Source of the DNA: Prauserella_A oleivorans
GTDB taxonomy: Bacteria; Actinomycetota; Actinomycetes; Mycobacteriales; Pseudonocardiaceae
Reading direction: 5' to 3'
NCBI RefSeq assembly: GCF_042685745.1
Contig: NZ_JBHUNT010000001.1
Location: 5,022,001 to 5,086,000, forward strand
Length of the DNA: 64,000 nucleotides
Shown here: in pieces, positions 8,745 through 17,174 of the stretch
Numbering within the stretch: position 1 is the first letter of the stretch
Layout of the letters: each line of letters begins with the position of its first letter
Notes under the pieces: generated by a model
What the model saw: only the letters and a program-made list of their open reading frames with translations
The model's database searches: none
Told to the model about the DNA's origin: nothing
Translations under genes and position numbers: made by a program

Positions 8745-10673
8745 GTGTGCGGCCTGCTTGGACTGGTGTGTCCCAGTGAGAACGACGCGGCGGAAGCCCG
8801 GCCCGCGGTGGGTCAGGCGCTGCGTTGCCAGCGGCATCGCGGCCCCGACGAGACCGAGACCTGGGCCGACGGCGAGGTCGTCTACGGCTTCAACCGGCTG
8901 GCGATCATCGACGTCGACCACTCGCACCAGCCGCTGACCTGGGGCCCGCCGGAGAACCCGACCCGGTACACGATCAACTTCAACGGCGAGATCTACAACT
9001 ACCTCGAGCTGCGCGAGGAGCTGGCGACCGAGCACGGTGCGAAGTTCGCCACAGAGGGCGACACCGAGGCGATCGTCGCGGCGTACCACCACCTGGGCCC
9101 GGCCGCCGTCGGCAAGCTGCGCGGGATGTTCGCGTTCCTGATCTGGGACTCCGAGCGCAAGGTCGTCTTCGGTGCGCGCGACCCGTTCGGCATCAAGCCG
9201 CTGTTCTACTCGGCGGGCCCGCGCGGCATCGCCTTCGCGAGCGAGAAGAAGAGCCTGCTGGAGCTCTCCGGCACCCTCGGGGTCGAGGAGAAGCTCGACC
9301 GCACCGCGCTGCAGCACTACCTGGTGCTGCAGTACGTGCCCGAACCCGAGTCGCTGCATGCGGGCATCCGGCGCATCGAGTCGGGCACCTCGTTCACGGT
9401 CACGCCGGGCGGCGAGCTCCGCGCCGAGCGGTACTTCTCCCCCGAGTTCCGTGCCACGCCCGTCTCCGGCCCCGCCCGGGTGGCGGCGTTGCACGAGGAG
9501 ATCGCCGAGGTCATGCGCGACTCGGTGGCCAAGCACATGCGCGCCGACGTCACGGTGGGCGCGTTCCTGTCCGGCGGCATCGACTCCACGGCCATCGCCG
9601 CGCTGGCCAAGGAGCACAACCCGAACCTGATCACGTTCACCACCGGCTTCGAGCGCGAGGGCTACTCCGAGGTCGACGTCGCCGCCGAGTCGGCCGCGGC
9701 CATCGGTGTGAAGCACGTCGTCCGCACCGTCTCCCCCGACGAGATGATGGAGACGCTGCCGCTGATCGTCTGGTACCTCGACGACCCCGTGGCCGACCCC
9801 GCGCTGGTGCCGCTGTGGTTCATCGCGCGCGAGGCGCGCAAACACGTCAAGGTGGTGCTCTCCGGCGAGGGCTCGGACGAGCTGTTCGGCGGCTACACCA
9901 TCTACCGCGAGCCACTGTCGCTGGCACCGTTCGAGAAGATGCCGGGCGCGCTGCGACGGTTCCTCGGCTCGGTGTCGAAGGCCATCCCGGAGGGCACGCG
10001 CGGCAAGGACCTGCTGCGGCGCGGGGCGCTGTCGCTTGAGGAGCGCTACTACGGCAACGCGCGGATCTTCCGCGACGACCAGCTGCGCGAGGTGCTGCGA
10101 ACGTTCACCGAGGGCGTCGGCCACCGCGACGTCACGGGCCCGTGGTACGACCTGTCGCGCGGCTGGGATCCGGTGGCACGCATGCAGCACGTCGACCTGT
10201 TCACGTGGCTGCGGGGCGACATCCTGGTCAAGGCGGACAAGGTCACCATGGCCAACTCGCTGGAGCTGCGGGTGCCGTTCCTGGACACCGAGGTGTTCCG
10301 CGTCGCGTCGTCGATCCCGCTCGATCAGAAGATCACCCGCGAGACCACGAAGTTCGCCTTGCGGCGCGCCCTCGACGGCATCGTGCCCGCACACGTGCTC
10401 AACCGCCGCAAGCTGGGCTTCCCGGTGCCGATCCGGCTCTGGCTGCGCGACGAGATGTACGACTGGGCACGCGGCATCATCGCCGACTCCCGCACCGACG
10501 ATCTGCTCGACAAGGCCGCCGTGCAGGCGCTGCTCGACGAACACCGGGCGGGCACGCTCGACCACAGCAGGCGACTCTGGGCACTGCTCGTCTTCATGAT
10601 CTGGCACGGCATCTTCGTCGAGCACCGGATCAAGCCCGAGGTCCCCGAGCCGCAGTACCCCGTCCGGCTGTGA
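8745..10673 (+). CDS. asnB: Asparagine synthase (glutamine-hydrolysing)
   Basis: 642 residues. Makes asparagine from aspartate, ATP and glutamine. The N-terminal glutamine amidotransferase domain begins with MCGLLGL, so Cys2 is the nucleophile; RHRGPDE and FNGEIYNY are also seen. The synthetase domain has the ATP pyrophosphatase loop LSGGIDSTAIAALA and VVLSGEGSDELFGGY. The start is the GTG at 8745, needed to place Cys at position 2. The same asnB lies beside ctaC in mycobacteria, where it also affects cell-wall amidation and lysozyme resistance; a similar role here is possible but not shown. Confidence 0.96.
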   Translation: MCGLLGLVCPSENDAAEARPAVGQALRCQRHRGPDETETWADGEVVYGFNRLAIIDVDHSHQPLTWGPPENPTRYTINFNGEIYNYLELREELATEHGAKFATEGDTEAIVAAYHHLGPAAVGKLRGMFAFLIWDSERKVVFGARDPFGIKPLFYSAGPRGIAFASEKKSLLELSGTLGVEEKLDRTALQHYLVLQYVPEPESLHAGIRRIESGTSFTVTPGGELRAERYFSPEFRATPVSGPARVAALHEEIAEVMRDSVAKHMRADVTVGAFLSGGIDSTAIAALAKEHNPNLITFTTGFEREGYSEVDVAAESAAAIGVKHVVRTVSPDEMMETLPLIVWYLDDPVADPALVPLWFIAREARKHVKVVLSGEGSDELFGGYTIYREPLSLAPFEKMPGALRRFLGSVSKAIPEGTRGKDLLRRGALSLEERYYGNARIFRDDQLREVLRTFTEGVGHRDVTGPWYDLSRGWDPVARMQHVDLFTWLRGDILVKADKVTMANSLELRVPFLDTEVFRVASSIPLDQKITRETTKFALRRALDGIVPAHVLNRRKLGFPVPIRLWLRDEMYDWARGIIADSRTDDLLDKAAVQALLDEHRAGTLDHSRRLWALLVFMIWHGIFVEHRIKPEVPEPQYPVRL

Positions 10674-10912
10674 TCTTGCGGGGGCGGCGCTGACCCTTGC
10701 GGCGGCGACCCCGCAGGCCCACGGTGCGGGCTCCTTCCGACCCGGCGTGGGCACGGTGGTGAAGGACCAGCAGCCCCTGCGGTTCGGTGAGGGACGGGCT
10801 GCGGGGAGACGGGCGCTGCCTGCCGGAACGGGCCAGTGGATAGGCCAACCGGCCTGGCAGGGGTCCGGTCCGGGGCGCGGGGACACCGCCACCCGGACCA
10901 AGACCGGTGGCG

Positions 10913-12322
10913 TCAGCGGGCGTCGGCCAGCTGCTCCCCCTCGCGGTAGGGCAGCACGTTGTGCCAGCGGTTGAAGACGTTGTCCGGATCGAACTCGGCC
11001 TTGATCCGCGCCAGCGTGCGGTAGTTCTCCTCGCCGTAGCCGGCCACGACCCGGTTGGGCCCCTCGTCGCCGATGAAGTTGAGGTAGACGTCACCGCTCG
11101 CCCACGGCCGGACGTCGGCACACACGTTGCGGGCCCACCTGACGGCACGCTCGTCGTCGGCCGGGTCCTCCCACAGGCCGAGCGGGTGGACGGCCCAGAC
11201 CGCGGACCGGTCGAAGCCCGGCCAGTCCCGGCCTCGCGAGACCGCCCCGCCCCACGGGAAGAACGCCTGCTGCGACGGCGACGGCACGACCATGTCCCGG
11301 GCCCGTGCGGCGAACCGGTCCAGCACCTCGTCGGGTACCTCCTCCAGGTGCTCGTCGGACCAATAGTTCCGGTAGCCGGGCGGGTCGTCGAGCATGGACT
11401 GCAGGTCCGCGTACGGAATGTCGGTGACGACCTGCCCGGGCGGCTCGAGAGCGAGCAGCGGCGCGATCAGGTCGCGCAGTTCCCCGACACCGCCGACGTA
11501 GGTGGCCAGCACCGCGCAGCACAGCGTTCCGTGCAGATGTTGCGGCACGAACTCCTCGGGCGGCCCGGTCAGGTACAGCACTCCCCCGCCCAGCTCGTCC
11601 GGTCCGTGCGCCGCCAGATCGCGGTACGTGCCGAGCACCTCGCGGCCCCGCTCACCCGGCCACAGCAGCAGGGCGATGGAGAACTCCGGGAGCGGGTGCA
11701 GCCGGAAGGTCAGTGACGTCGCGACCCCGAAGTTGCCGCCGCCACCGTGCAGGGCCCAGAACAGATCGGGGTGCTCGTGCTCGTTGGCGGTCACCTCGCG
11801 ACCGTCGGCGGTCACCAGATCGGCCGAGAGCAGGTTGTCGCAGGAGAGCCCGAACTTGCGCTCGAGCCAGCCGGACCCGCCACCGAGCGTGAGCCCCGCG
11901 ATGCCGGTCGTCGACACCCGCCCGCCGGTGGTCGCGAGCCCGTGCGGCTGGGTCGCCCGGTCCAAATCCGCCCAGCAGGCGCCACCCCCGACGCGCGCCG
12001 TGCCCTGCTGAGGATCCACCGCGACGTCGTTCATCGGCCGGACGTCGATCACCAGGCCGCCGTCGACCAGGCAGGACCCCGCGACGCTGTGCCCGCCGCT
12101 GCGCACGGCGACCGGCAACGCCTGCTCCCGCGCGAACGCGAGGGCGTCCGCGACGTCCTGCGGGGTGCCGCATCTGGCGATCACCTGGGGCCGGGCCGTC
12201 AGCATCGCGTTGAACACCGAGCGGACGTCCTCGTAGTCACCGTCGCCAGGCGTGACGATGCCGCCGCCGAAGCGGCCGCGCAGCTCATCCACGGCCGCCG
12301 GGTCGAGTGGGTTGCGGGTCAT
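10913..12322 (-). CDS. FAD-linked oxidase, berberine-bridge-enzyme type
   Basis: 469 residues from the ATG at 12322, nine bases after AGGAGG. The N-terminal FAD-binding-4 domain contains VAVRSGGHSVAG, whose His normally makes the 8-alpha bond to FAD; the second flavin-linking Cys of bicovalent enzymes is not seen (GRVSTTGIAGLTLGGG). The C-terminal BBE domain is clear: YLNFIGDEGP and DPDNVFNRWHNVLP. There is no signal peptide, so it acts in the cytoplasm. The substrate cannot be read from the sequence; relatives oxidise sugars, alcohols and secondary metabolites. It sits between asnB and adoK, which are adjacent in M. tuberculosis, so it looks like a local insertion. Confidence 0.88.
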   Translation of the reverse strand: MTRNPLDPAAVDELRGRFGGGIVTPGDGDYEDVRSVFNAMLTARPQVIARCGTPQDVADALAFAREQALPVAVRSGGHSVAGSCLVDGGLVIDVRPMNDVAVDPQQGTARVGGGACWADLDRATQPHGLATTGGRVSTTGIAGLTLGGGSGWLERKFGLSCDNLLSADLVTADGREVTANEHEHPDLFWALHGGGGNFGVATSLTFRLHPLPEFSIALLLWPGERGREVLGTYRDLAAHGPDELGGGVLYLTGPPEEFVPQHLHGTLCCAVLATYVGGVGELRDLIAPLLALEPPGQVVTDIPYADLQSMLDDPPGYRNYWSDEHLEEVPDEVLDRFAARARDMVVPSPSQQAFFPWGGAVSRGRDWPGFDRSAVWAVHPLGLWEDPADDERAVRWARNVCADVRPWASGDVYLNFIGDEGPNRVVAGYGEENYRTLARIKAEFDPDNVFNRWHNVLPYREGEQLADAR

Positions 12323-12396
12323 GATGATGTGCCTCCTCGCCATCCCCCTGTAGGAGGCGGTCGCACAGCCATGCCCGGCGTTACGGAAAGTGAAAT

Positions 12397-13386
12397 CTAG
12401 GCGGGCAGCACGGCGCCGATCTCGTCGGCGGCGTCCGCGCCGTACGCACCGGCGAGCCGGGCGAGGGCGCTGTCGCGCTGAAGCGTCCACTCCTGCGTGC
12501 CCACCGTCTCCAGCGCGAGCACGGCGACCAGCGAGCCGAGCTGCGCCGAGCGTTCCAGGCCGAGGTCGTGGTGACGGCCGGCGAGGAACCCGGCCCGGAA
12601 GGCGTCGCCGACGCCGGTGGGATCCACCTTGGCCGTCTCGGGCACGGCCCCGACCTGCAGCGCCGTACCGTCCGCGGCGACGATCTCCACGCCCTTCGCA
12701 CCCTGCGTGGTGACGCGCATGCCGACCCGGGAGAGCACGTCCTGCTCGGTCCAGCCAGTCTTGCGGAGCAGCAACTCCCACTCGTAGTCGTTGCTGAACA
12801 GGTAGTCGGCGCCGGCGATGAACTCGCGGGCCTGTGCCCCGTCCATCCGCGCGAGCTGCTGGGACGGGTCGGCGGCGAACGGGTAGGACCGCTGCCTGCA
12901 TTCCTCCGCGTGCCGCAGCATCGCCTCGGGGTCGTCCGGGCTGATCAGGACGAGGCTCAGCCCGCCGGCGCGTTCGGCGACGGGTGTGAGCTCGATGTTG
13001 CGGGCCTCGGCCATCGCGCCCGCGTAGAAGGTCGCGATCTGGCACAGGTCCTCGTCGGTGGTGCACACGAATCGCGCGGTGTGGGCGACCTCGGAGACGT
13101 GCACACCGGACGTGTCGACACCGTGCCGCTCCAGCCAGGCGCGGTAGTCGGCGAAGTCGTCACCGACCGCGCCGACGAGCACGGGCGACACCCCGAGCAC
13201 ACCGAGCCCGAAGGCGATGTTGGCCCCGATCCCGCCCCGGCGGACGACCAGGTCGTCGGCGAGAAAGCTCAGCGAGATCCGGTGCAGTTGCTCGGGAACG
13301 AGCTGCTCGGCGAACCGGCCCGGGAAGTGCATGAGGTGGTCGGTCGCGATGCTTCCCGACACCGCGATACGCGCCTTCGCTGCCAC
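12397..13386 (-). CDS. adoK: Adenosine kinase, PfkB/ribokinase family
   Basis: 329 residues from the GTG at 13386, four bases after GGAGG. It follows M. tuberculosis AdoK (Rv2202c) closely as far as I recall that sequence: AVSGSIATDHLMHFPGRF at the start, FAADPSQQLARMDG in the middle and the PfkB signature DPTGVGDAFRAGFL, whose Asp is the catalytic base. The mycobacterial enzyme phosphorylates adenosine to AMP for purine salvage and differs from the eukaryotic enzyme by its ribokinase-like dimer. Gene order (ctaC, asnB, adoK, erpA) is conserved too. Transcribed alone, leftwards. Confidence 0.92.
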   Translation of the reverse strand: MAAKARIAVSGSIATDHLMHFPGRFAEQLVPEQLHRISLSFLADDLVVRRGGIGANIAFGLGVLGVSPVLVGAVGDDFADYRAWLERHGVDTSGVHVSEVAHTARFVCTTDEDLCQIATFYAGAMAEARNIELTPVAERAGGLSLVLISPDDPEAMLRHAEECRQRSYPFAADPSQQLARMDGAQAREFIAGADYLFSNDYEWELLLRKTGWTEQDVLSRVGMRVTTQGAKGVEIVAADGTALQVGAVPETAKVDPTGVGDAFRAGFLAGRHHDLGLERSAQLGSLVAVLALETVGTQEWTLQRDSALARLAGAYGADAADEIGAVLPA

Positions 13387-13478
13387 CGGTCCTCCAGTCG
13401 GGTAGTGGTACGACCCGCGAGCGAGACTACCGAGCGGTAAGGGTGTTGCGCACGCCACAGGCGACCTACCTTGGCCGC

Positions 13479-13643
13479 ATGGAGATCGTCACCGAACCCG
13501 AGACGCTGGCCGAGTTGATCGCGGACTGCGCCGAGATCCCGCGACCCGACGTGCCGGCCGTCCGGGAGGGGACGAGCGCCGAGTCGTGGACCGTCAGTGA
13601 CGCCTGCCATGCCCAAGTGGCGGATTTGGACGCGTACCGCTGA
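13479..13643 (+). CDS. Small hypothetical protein (54 aa)
   Basis: A short frame from the ATG at 13479 to a TGA, divergent from adoK and followed 10 bases later by a strong hairpin, which suggests a transcript ends here. The product is acidic, with a Glu/Asp-rich first half (IVTEPETLAELIADCAEIPRPDV). No clear ribosome binding site is seen and I do not recognise a family. Confidence 0.4.
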   Translation: MEIVTEPETLAELIADCAEIPRPDVPAVREGTSAESWTVSDACHAQVADLDAYR

Positions 13644-13653
13644 CCCGCATACT

Positions 13654-13691
13654 CACAGGGGCCGTGATCAACGGCGATCGCGGCCCCTGTG
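13654..13691 (+). terminator. Terminator after the small hypothetical gene
   Basis: Perfect 11-bp inverted repeat, arms 13654-13664 and 13681-13691, with a 16-base loop. Confidence 0.65.
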
Positions 13692-13729
13692 GTCTGTCCG
13701 GACACGTCTCGGCAGGTGAACAACGACAA

Positions 13730-13762
13730 CGGGCGCCGGCCACGCGTGGTGGCCGGCGCCCG
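13730..13762 (-). terminator. Terminator of the ErpA-type gene
   Basis: Perfect 14-bp GC-rich inverted repeat, arms 13730-13743 and 13749-13762, five-base loop, 16 bases after the stop of the leftward Fe-S carrier gene. Confidence 0.8.
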
Positions 13763-13778
13763 TTTCGTCGACTGTGCC

Positions 13779-14150
13779 TCAGTGGAACGAGTCGCCGCAG
13801 GCGCAGGAGCCGCCCGCGTTCGGGTTGTCGATGGTGAAGCCCTGCTTCTCGATCGTGTCGACGAAGTCGATCTGTGCTCCGTCCACGTAGGGCGCGCTCA
13901 TGCGGTCGACGGCCACACGCAGCCCGTTGAACTCGCGGAACAGGTCACCGTCGAGCGTGCGCTCGTCGAAGAACAGCTGGTACCGCAGCCCCGCGCAGCC
14001 ACCGGGCTGCACGGCGATACGCAGGTGCATGTCGTCGCGGCCCTCTTGATCGAGCAGCGCCTTGGCCTTGGCGGCCGCGGCTTCGGTCAAGATGACGCCG
14101 TGCGTGGCCTCCTCGGCGGTGGTGTTGCCGGTCTGCTCAGCGGTCGTCAT
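13779..14150 (-). CDS. erpA: A-type iron-sulfur carrier (HesB/IscA/ErpA family)
   Basis: 123 residues. The three conserved Cys of the family are present: one in QPGGCAGLRYQLFF and the C-terminal pair in GGSCACGDSF. Such proteins bind a 2Fe-2S or 4Fe-4S cluster and pass it to apo-proteins. The position matches M. tuberculosis Rv2204c, next to adoK. In the cell it could serve LipA and the Rieske protein encoded in the same window, but no direct link is visible. Divergent from the DUF3043 gene; the 138-base spacer should hold both promoters. Confidence 0.93.
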   Translation of the reverse strand: MTTAEQTGNTTAEEATHGVILTEAAAAKAKALLDQEGRDDMHLRIAVQPGGCAGLRYQLFFDERTLDGDLFREFNGLRVAVDRMSAPYVDGAQIDFVDTIEKQGFTIDNPNAGGSCACGDSFH

Positions 14151-14288
14151 GACTCTCCCTCAAGGTCTCTTCGCAGGGCGGGCACTCGAGTCAACAACTC
14201 CAGCGTCCGTCTTGTTCCCCACGTTCCATGGTGACACATCTTTCGACCGGCTGAACATCGACCGTGAGCGCTGCAATACCCTGGTGAC

Positions 14289-14957
14289 GTGAGGTTCCTG
14301 CGCCGCAACAGCACCCAAGAGACCGAATCGGGCGACGACGCCCAGGCCACCGCTGTCGAGGTCGACTCCGGCGGTGAGTCCCGCGTGCGCAAGGGCTACA
14401 CGCCTGGCAAGGGCAGGCCGACGCCGAAGCGCAGCGAGGCCGAGGGCAAGCGCCGTGGCCCGGTCGCGCCGCCGCCGCGGACGACGCGCGAGGCGATCCG
14501 GCGCAACCGCGAGCTGCGCAAGCAGAACCCGGTGAGCAAGGAAGAGCGCCGCGCGGCGGCCAGGGAGCGCCGCGAGCGCATGCTGGCGGGCGACGAGCGC
14601 TACCTGCTGCCCCGGGACCGCGGCCCGGTGAAGGCGTACGTGCGTGACCTGGTCGATTCGCGGCGCAATGTGCTCGGCCTGTTCATGCCACTGGCCATTG
14701 TGGTCTTCGTCACACTACTGGTGCCGGTGCCGGCCGTGCAGCAGTACGCCACGCTGGTGACCACGGTCCTGCTGCTCGGCATGCTCGTCGAGGGCTTCCT
14801 CAACGGCAGGCGGATCAGCAAGGCCGTCCGGCTGCGGTTCCCGGACGAGCACGTGCGCGGCGCCTCCCTCGGCTGGTACGCGTTCGTCCGCGCCAGCCAG
14901 CTGCGCAGGCTCCGGGTCCCGAAGCCGCGGCTGAAGCCGGGCGACCCCATCCCGTAA
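14289..14957 (+). CDS. DUF3043 membrane protein
   Basis: 222 residues from a GTG. The first 120 are highly basic and unstructured (KGYTPGKGRPTPKRSEAEGKR, REERRAAARERRERM), followed by two membrane helices (about 128-146 and 150-170) and a short basic tail. This is the actinobacterial DUF3043 family, represented by Rv2206 in M. tuberculosis, where it is followed by cobT; here about 10.7 kb of other genes stand between the two. Function unknown. Confidence 0.88.
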   Translation: MRFLRRNSTQETESGDDAQATAVEVDSGGESRVRKGYTPGKGRPTPKRSEAEGKRRGPVAPPPRTTREAIRRNRELRKQNPVSKEERRAAARERRERMLAGDERYLLPRDRGPVKAYVRDLVDSRRNVLGLFMPLAIVVFVTLLVPVPAVQQYATLVTTVLLLGMLVEGFLNGRRISKAVRLRFPDEHVRGASLGWYAFVRASQLRRLRVPKPRLKPGDPIP

Positions 14958-15028
14958 CCCCGCGGGCGCGTTCGCGGCCACGGCGCCAGGTCGTTAGCCA
15001 TGCAAAGCATCCGGGTAGGGTTGACCGC

Positions 15029-16027
15029 ATGGAGTTCCGACGTCTTGGCCGCAGTGGCCTTTCGGTCAGCGAAATCTCGTACGGCAACTGGCTCACCCAC
15101 GGTTCCCAGGTGGAGGAGGACCAGGCCCAGGCGTGCATCAAGGCCGCTCTCGACGCGGGCATCACGACCTTCGACACCGCCGACGTCTACGCGAACACGG
15201 CCGCTGAGTCGGTGCTCGGGCGCGGCCTGAAGGGACAGCGCCGCGAGAGCCTGGAGATCTTCACGAAGGTGTTCTGGCCGACCGGCCCGAAGGGCCCGAA
15301 CGACAAAGGTCTCGGCCGCAAGCACATCATGGAGTCGGCCCACGCCTCGCTGAAGCGGCTCGGCACCGACTACGTCGACCTGTACCAGGCACACCGGTTC
15401 GACCACACCGTCCCGCTCGAGGAGACGATGCTCGCCTTCGCCGATCTGGTGCGGCAGGGCAAGGTGCTTTACGTGGGCGTCTCGGAGTGGACCGCCGAGC
15501 AGATCACGCGCGGCGCCGCGCTGGCGCGTGAGCTGAAGATCCCGTTCGTCTCCAACCAGCCGCAGTACAACATGCTGTGGCGGGTCATCGAGGACCAGGT
15601 GATTCCCGCCTGTGAGCGCGAGGGCATGAGCCAGATCGTGTGGTCGCCGATCGCGCAGGGCGTGCTCACCGGCAAGTACAAGCCGGGCCAGCCGCCGCCC
15701 GCGGGATCCCGCGCCACCGACGACAAGGGCGGCGCGACCATGGTTCAGCGGTTCCTGCGCGACGAGGTGCTCGAGCGCGTCGAGAAGCTGCGCCCGCTGG
15801 CCGACCAGGCCGGCCTCACGCTCGCCCAGCTGGCCGTGGCGTGGGTGCTGCAGAACCCGAACGTGGCCTCGGCGATCATCGGCGCCTCCCGCCCGGAGCA
15901 GGTGCACGAGAACGTCAAGGCCGCGGGCGTGAAGCTCGACGCCGACCTCATGACGGCCATCGACACGGCGCTGCTCGGCGTCGTGGAGACCGACCCGCGG
16001 CACACGAAGAGCCCGGAGTCGATCTGA
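15029..16027 (+). CDS. Aldo/keto reductase
   Basis: 332 residues, an NADPH-dependent AKR of the voltage-channel-beta/YghZ-like type. The catalytic tetrad can be placed: Asp in TTFDTADVYAN, the Tyr four residues on, Lys in FTKVFWP and His in YQAHRFDH. NADPH-binding text SNQPQYNMLW and IIGASRPEQVHENV is typical. The gene converges with the leftward accessory operon, four bases from the stop of its last gene, and marks the left border of the block absent between Rv2206 and Rv2207 in M. tuberculosis. The substrate is unknown; a role with the neighbouring polyol-type genes is possible. Confidence 0.9.
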   Translation: MEFRRLGRSGLSVSEISYGNWLTHGSQVEEDQAQACIKAALDAGITTFDTADVYANTAAESVLGRGLKGQRRESLEIFTKVFWPTGPKGPNDKGLGRKHIMESAHASLKRLGTDYVDLYQAHRFDHTVPLEETMLAFADLVRQGKVLYVGVSEWTAEQITRGAALARELKIPFVSNQPQYNMLWRVIEDQVIPACEREGMSQIVWSPIAQGVLTGKYKPGQPPPAGSRATDDKGGATMVQRFLRDEVLERVEKLRPLADQAGLTLAQLAVAWVLQNPNVASAIIGASRPEQVHENVKAAGVKLDADLMTAIDTALLGVVETDPRHTKSPESI

Positions 16028-16031
16028 AGTC

Positions 16032-16421
16032 TCACACCCGGCGGCGCCCGTCGTCCTGGCGACGGCGGGCGTCGGCGGCGGCCGTCCACACCAGACGGAT
16101 CTCGTCCAGCAGTTCCCACGGCTTGAGCACGGTGGTGCGCGGCAGCGACCCGGCGAAGCTCACGGGGTGCCTGCGGAAGCGGCGCAGCATGCGGCCGGGT
16201 TTGCTCGTCACGCGGTGCCGCAGGTCTCGCAGGTAGCGCTCGCGGACGTCTCGTTCGATGCTGTTGCCGCACCGCGTGCAGGTGGTGACCACGAGCAGCC
16301 GGCCTGCGTAGGCGAGCTGATGCTGGGTTTCCAGGCCGCAGTCGTGGCAGGCCAGGGTGGCGTACTCGACAGTGCCCATCGTGCCCACCATGTCCCTCTC
16401 ATCCGTCCTCGTCGACGTCAT
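16032..16421 (-). CDS. Zinc-ribbon protein, function unknown
   Basis: 129 residues. Two CxxC pairs, CHDCG (about 25-29) and CTRCG (about 48-52), are spaced like a zinc ribbon; the rest is basic (RYLRDLRHRVTSKPGRMLRRFRRH). The ATG at 16421 overlaps the stop of the IspD-like gene by four bases, so the two are translationally coupled. It is the last gene of the leftward operon. I do not recognise a named family. It could be a small RNA- or protein-binding partner of the enzymes upstream. Confidence 0.75.
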   Translation of the reverse strand: MTSTRTDERDMVGTMGTVEYATLACHDCGLETQHQLAYAGRLLVVTTCTRCGNSIERDVRERYLRDLRHRVTSKPGRMLRRFRRHPVSFAGSLPRTTVLKPWELLDEIRLVWTAAADARRRQDDGRRRV

Positions 16422-17167
16422 GTCTGGTAGTCCGCCGCGGCGAGCACCTGCTCGGCGATCACGAGATCGTGCGGATAGGTGATCTTGAAGTTCTGTTGCT
16501 CGCCGCGCACCCAGTGCACCGGCAGGTCGGAGTAGCGCTCCATGCAGGACGCCGTGTCCGTGCCGAGGAACTCCTCCCGCGCGGCCTGCTCGTAGGCGGC
16601 CAGCAGCGGCGCGGCCCGGAACCCCTGCGGCGTCTGGGCGCGGATGATCGGCCCCGGCGCGTGCTCGGCCAGCGTGCTGCCGTCGTCCCCGACCGCCACG
16701 ATGTCCTCGGCGGGCAAGCCGGGGATGGCGCCGCCGTGTTCGCGCGCCTCGTGCAGCACGCCGGCGATGAGCGCGGGGCTGACCAGCGGGCGGGCGGCGT
16801 CGTGCAGCAGCACGGTGTCGATACTGCCCTCGTCGATGCGGCTGGCCAGATGGCGCAGCGCCTTGAGTTCCGACTCCTGCCGGGTCTCCCCGCCGTAGAC
16901 CACCTCCACCGCTGCCTCGATCTCCCGGTCGAGCACCCACTCGACGAGCTCGCCGTCCTCCGGCCGCGCCACGAGCACGAGCACCCCGATCTCGGGCACA
17001 CGGGCGAACGCGCCCAGCGACCAGGAGACGAGCCGGCGTCCGGCGAGCGGCAGGTAGACCTTGTTGATGCCGGCCCCGACCCGCGTTCCCGCGCCGCTGG
17101 CCAGCACGACACCGGCCGCATACGGCACCCGTCGGCCGCGCCCGCGCCGGGCTTTCCGTTCCGCCAC
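16418..17167 (-). CDS. IspD-like cytidylyltransferase (probable paralogue in a polyol-type operon)
   Basis: 249 residues from the GTG at 17167, seven bases after the E2 stop. Nucleotidyltransferase motifs are clear: VVLASGAGTRVGAGINKVYL at the N-terminus (most IspD proteins have P-K where this has N-K), VLLHDAARPLVSP, and RAQTPQGFRAAPL. IspD makes CDP-methylerythritol from CTP and 2-C-methyl-D-erythritol 4-phosphate; the related TarI acts on ribitol 5-phosphate. Actinobacterial ispD normally lies next to ispF, which is absent here. Its place after dehydrogenase genes and a sugar-alcohol PTS suggests that it acts on a polyol phosphate of that pathway. Whether the genome has another ispD cannot be seen in this window. 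Confidence 0.8.
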   Translation of the reverse strand: MAERKARRGRGRRVPYAAGVVLASGAGTRVGAGINKVYLPLAGRRLVSWSLGAFARVPEIGVLVLVARPEDGELVEWVLDREIEAAVEVVYGGETRQESELKALRHLASRIDEGSIDTVLLHDAARPLVSPALIAGVLHEAREHGGAIPGLPAEDIVAVGDDGSTLAEHAPGPIIRAQTPQGFRAAPLLAAYEQAAREEFLGTDTASCMERYSDLPVHWVRGEQQNFKITYPHDLVIAEQVLAAADYQT

Positions 17168-17174
17168 ACCGGGA

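Noticed and set aside
10674..10912. Terminator or small gene between asnB and the FAD oxidase
   Set aside because: Only short, imperfect inverted repeats and motif-free frames are present in these 240 bases.
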